From positions 783,001 through 847,000 of the forward strand of contig NZ_CP113865.1 in assembly GCF_026810225.1 (NCBI RefSeq): a stretch of 64,000 bases of DNA, read 5' to 3'. Of the stretch, positions 63,079 to 64,000 are shown one piece after another. The DNA is from Caldicellulosiruptor morganii. GTDB lineage: Bacteria; Bacillota; Thermoanaerobacteria; Caldicellulosiruptorales; Caldicellulosiruptoraceae. A model generated the notes under the pieces. It did no database searches and was not told the DNA's origin. It saw only the letters and a program-made list of their open reading frames with translations. The translations under genes were made by a program, and so were the position numbers. Every line of letters starts with the position of its first letter. The stretch's first letter is position 1.

Positions 63079-63591
63079 ATGATGTGTGAAAATTGTGGCA
63101 AGCGTCCAGCAACTGTCCATTACACTCAGATTATTAACGGTGTTAAAACTGAGATGCATCTCTGTGAGGTATGCGCAAAACAAAAAGGGACAATAGAGTT
63201 TGATGCACCCTTTTCTGTTACCAACTTTCTGGCAGGATTTTTGGAGCCGGCTTTTGGAGCACAAATTATAAAGCCAGCTTTTGAGACACAAATTACATGC
63301 AAGGGTTGTGGAATGACTTTTGAAGAGTTCAAACGCAGTGGAAGGTTTGGCTGCGCAATGTGCTATAACTCATTTTCTGAAAAGCTCTATCCGATTTTAA
63401 GAAGAATCCACGGCAATACAAAGCATGTTGGGAAAATTCCTACCAAAATGGGTGAGAACTTAGCAATCAAAAGAGAGATTGACAGGCTAAAGATAGAGTT
63501 AAATGTAGCCATAAAAAACGAAGAGTTTGAAAAGGCGGCCGAAATTAGAGATAAAATCAGGGAACTTGAAAAGAAACTTTCTCGGGAGTGA
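63079..63591 (+). CDS. mcsA: McsA, zinc-finger activator of McsB
   Basis: A 170-aa adaptor that activates the protein-arginine kinase McsB. Four CxxC zinc pairs are seen: CENCGKRP, CEVCAKQK, CKGCGMTF and CAMCYNSF. The C-terminus is a UVR domain (EEFEKAAEIRDKIRELEKKL). Start ATG 63079 or 63082 after AAGGATGGTG; the frame from 63064 is also open. It lies 44 bases after ctsR and nine before mcsB, in the usual order. Confidence 0.95.
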   Translation: MMCENCGKRPATVHYTQIINGVKTEMHLCEVCAKQKGTIEFDAPFSVTNFLAGFLEPAFGAQIIKPAFETQITCKGCGMTFEEFKRSGRFGCAMCYNSFSEKLYPILRRIHGNTKHVGKIPTKMGENLAIKREIDRLKIELNVAIKNEEFEKAAEIRDKIRELEKKLSRE

Positions 63592-63599
63592 TTTGAAAG

Positions 63600-64000
63600 A
63601 TGGATGATGTTGTTGTAACAAGCAGGATTCGGCTTGCTCGAAACCTTTCAGACGTGCCATTTACCATAAAAATGAACGATTATGATGCAGGGCTTGTAAT
63701 AGACAGAGTAAGGGATGTGATTTCTAAGAACAGCCAGTACAGGTTTGATTTTTATGAAATTAGAAAATTACCTTTTTTAAAAAGGCAGGTCTTAATTGAG
63801 AAACATTTAATTTCACCTGCACTGGTCTCATCCAAAATAAAAAGTGCTGTTGCAATAGACCAGAATGAAAATATAAGCATAATGATAAACGAAGAAGATC
63901 ATTTGCGAATTCAGGTACTGTACAGGGGGCAAAATATCCAGAAAGCGTGGGAAGATGCAAACAGGATTGATGACTTTCTGGAGGAGCAGCTACCTTATGC
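63600..64000 (+). CDS. mcsB: Protein-arginine kinase McsB (5' part, cut by window end)
   Basis: The first 133 codons of McsB, which phosphorylates arginine residues on CtsR and on proteins to be degraded by ClpCP. VVTSRIRLARNLSDVPFTIK is the family's opening motif (SSRIRLARN), and NISIMINEEDHLRIQVLYRG is the start of the phosphagen-kinase catalytic region. Start ATG 63600 (MDDVVVTSR) lacks about 15-20 residues usually found before this motif; no in-frame upstream start exists because a stop precedes it, so the short N-terminus is probably real. The gene continues beyond 64000; clpC would be expected next. Confidence 0.95.
   Translation, partial: MDDVVVTSRIRLARNLSDVPFTIKMNDYDAGLVIDRVRDVISKNSQYRFDFYEIRKLPFLKRQVLIEKHLISPALVSSKIKSAVAIDQNENISIMINEEDHLRIQVLYRGQNIQKAWEDANRIDDFLEEQLPY

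Overview
The window looks like chromosomal DNA of a low-GC, Gram-positive, plant-biomass-degrading thermophile, most likely a Caldicellulosiruptor species. The basis is the AT-rich sequence, the strong GGAGG-type ribosome binding sites, and two giant secreted enzymes in which catalytic domains flank CBM3 modules joined by Thr-Pro linkers. The genus assignment is inference from gene content; no rRNA or tRNA gene was seen.

Layout. 1-9500: an oligopeptide (Opp-type) ABC operon that is falling apart. oppB and oppC carry apparent frameshifts, oppF has an in-frame stop, an IS110-family element lies between oppB and oppC, and a DDE-type element lies between oppF and oppA. 9500-14220: a lipoprotein, an M20 amidohydrolase, a MocR/PdxR-type regulator and the divergent pdxST genes for pyridoxal phosphate synthesis, with repeated ATCGATAC sites between. 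14470-19290: acpS, nnr, a small frameshifted gene, alr, a mazEF-like pair and a coiled-coil membrane protein. 19300-24730: ccdA/tlpA-like redox genes, a GcvH-like protein, a metal-chelate/cobalamin-type ABC importer and a LUD-domain protein. 24739-25853: a complete DDE insertion sequence with terminal inverted repeats. 25950-29605: a ydaO (c-di-AMP) riboswitch with its NlpC/P60 wall hydrolase, a sugar-mutarotase-like protein, a YqeG phosphatase and aroE. 29606-32220: a graveyard of IS30 and IS110 remnants. 32221-43188: two multimodular secreted enzymes, GH74-CBM3-CBM3-CBM3-GH44 and PL11-CBM3-CBM3-CBM3-PL9, whose central portions are nearly identical at DNA level.

43592-52950 is a nucleotide-signalling block. 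It holds a zinc-ribbon class III cyclase/AAA/TPR protein, a c-di-GMP-I (GEMM-I) riboswitch with a terminator ahead of a small exported protein, and a tight three-gene operon. That operon encodes a GAF protein with a degenerate GGDEF that keeps its I-site, a metallo-beta-lactamase-fold protein, and a GAF-GGDEF diguanylate cyclase. An S-layer-homology protein follows divergently. 53000-64000 is mostly housekeeping: type-4 uracil-DNA glycosylase, argD, DedA, uppP, tsaD, an HD-GYP phosphodiesterase, an EF-G paralogue, a zinc-ribbon protein, a polysaccharide deacetylase, and ctsR-mcsA-mcsB under a textbook CtsR operator. mcsB runs off the end of the window.

Working together: the synthase (47925-49145), the possible effector (49858-51033), the riboswitch (47195-47383) and the HD-GYP hydrolase (57607-58659) form a plausible c-di-GMP circuit whose RNA output is a small exported protein of unknown function. 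Two DDE-type insertion sequences have the transposase ribosome binding site inside a long stem whose other arm lies near the element end. Both IS110 copies have about 300-450 nt of structured non-coding DNA upstream of the recombinase, where IS110-group bridge RNAs are encoded.
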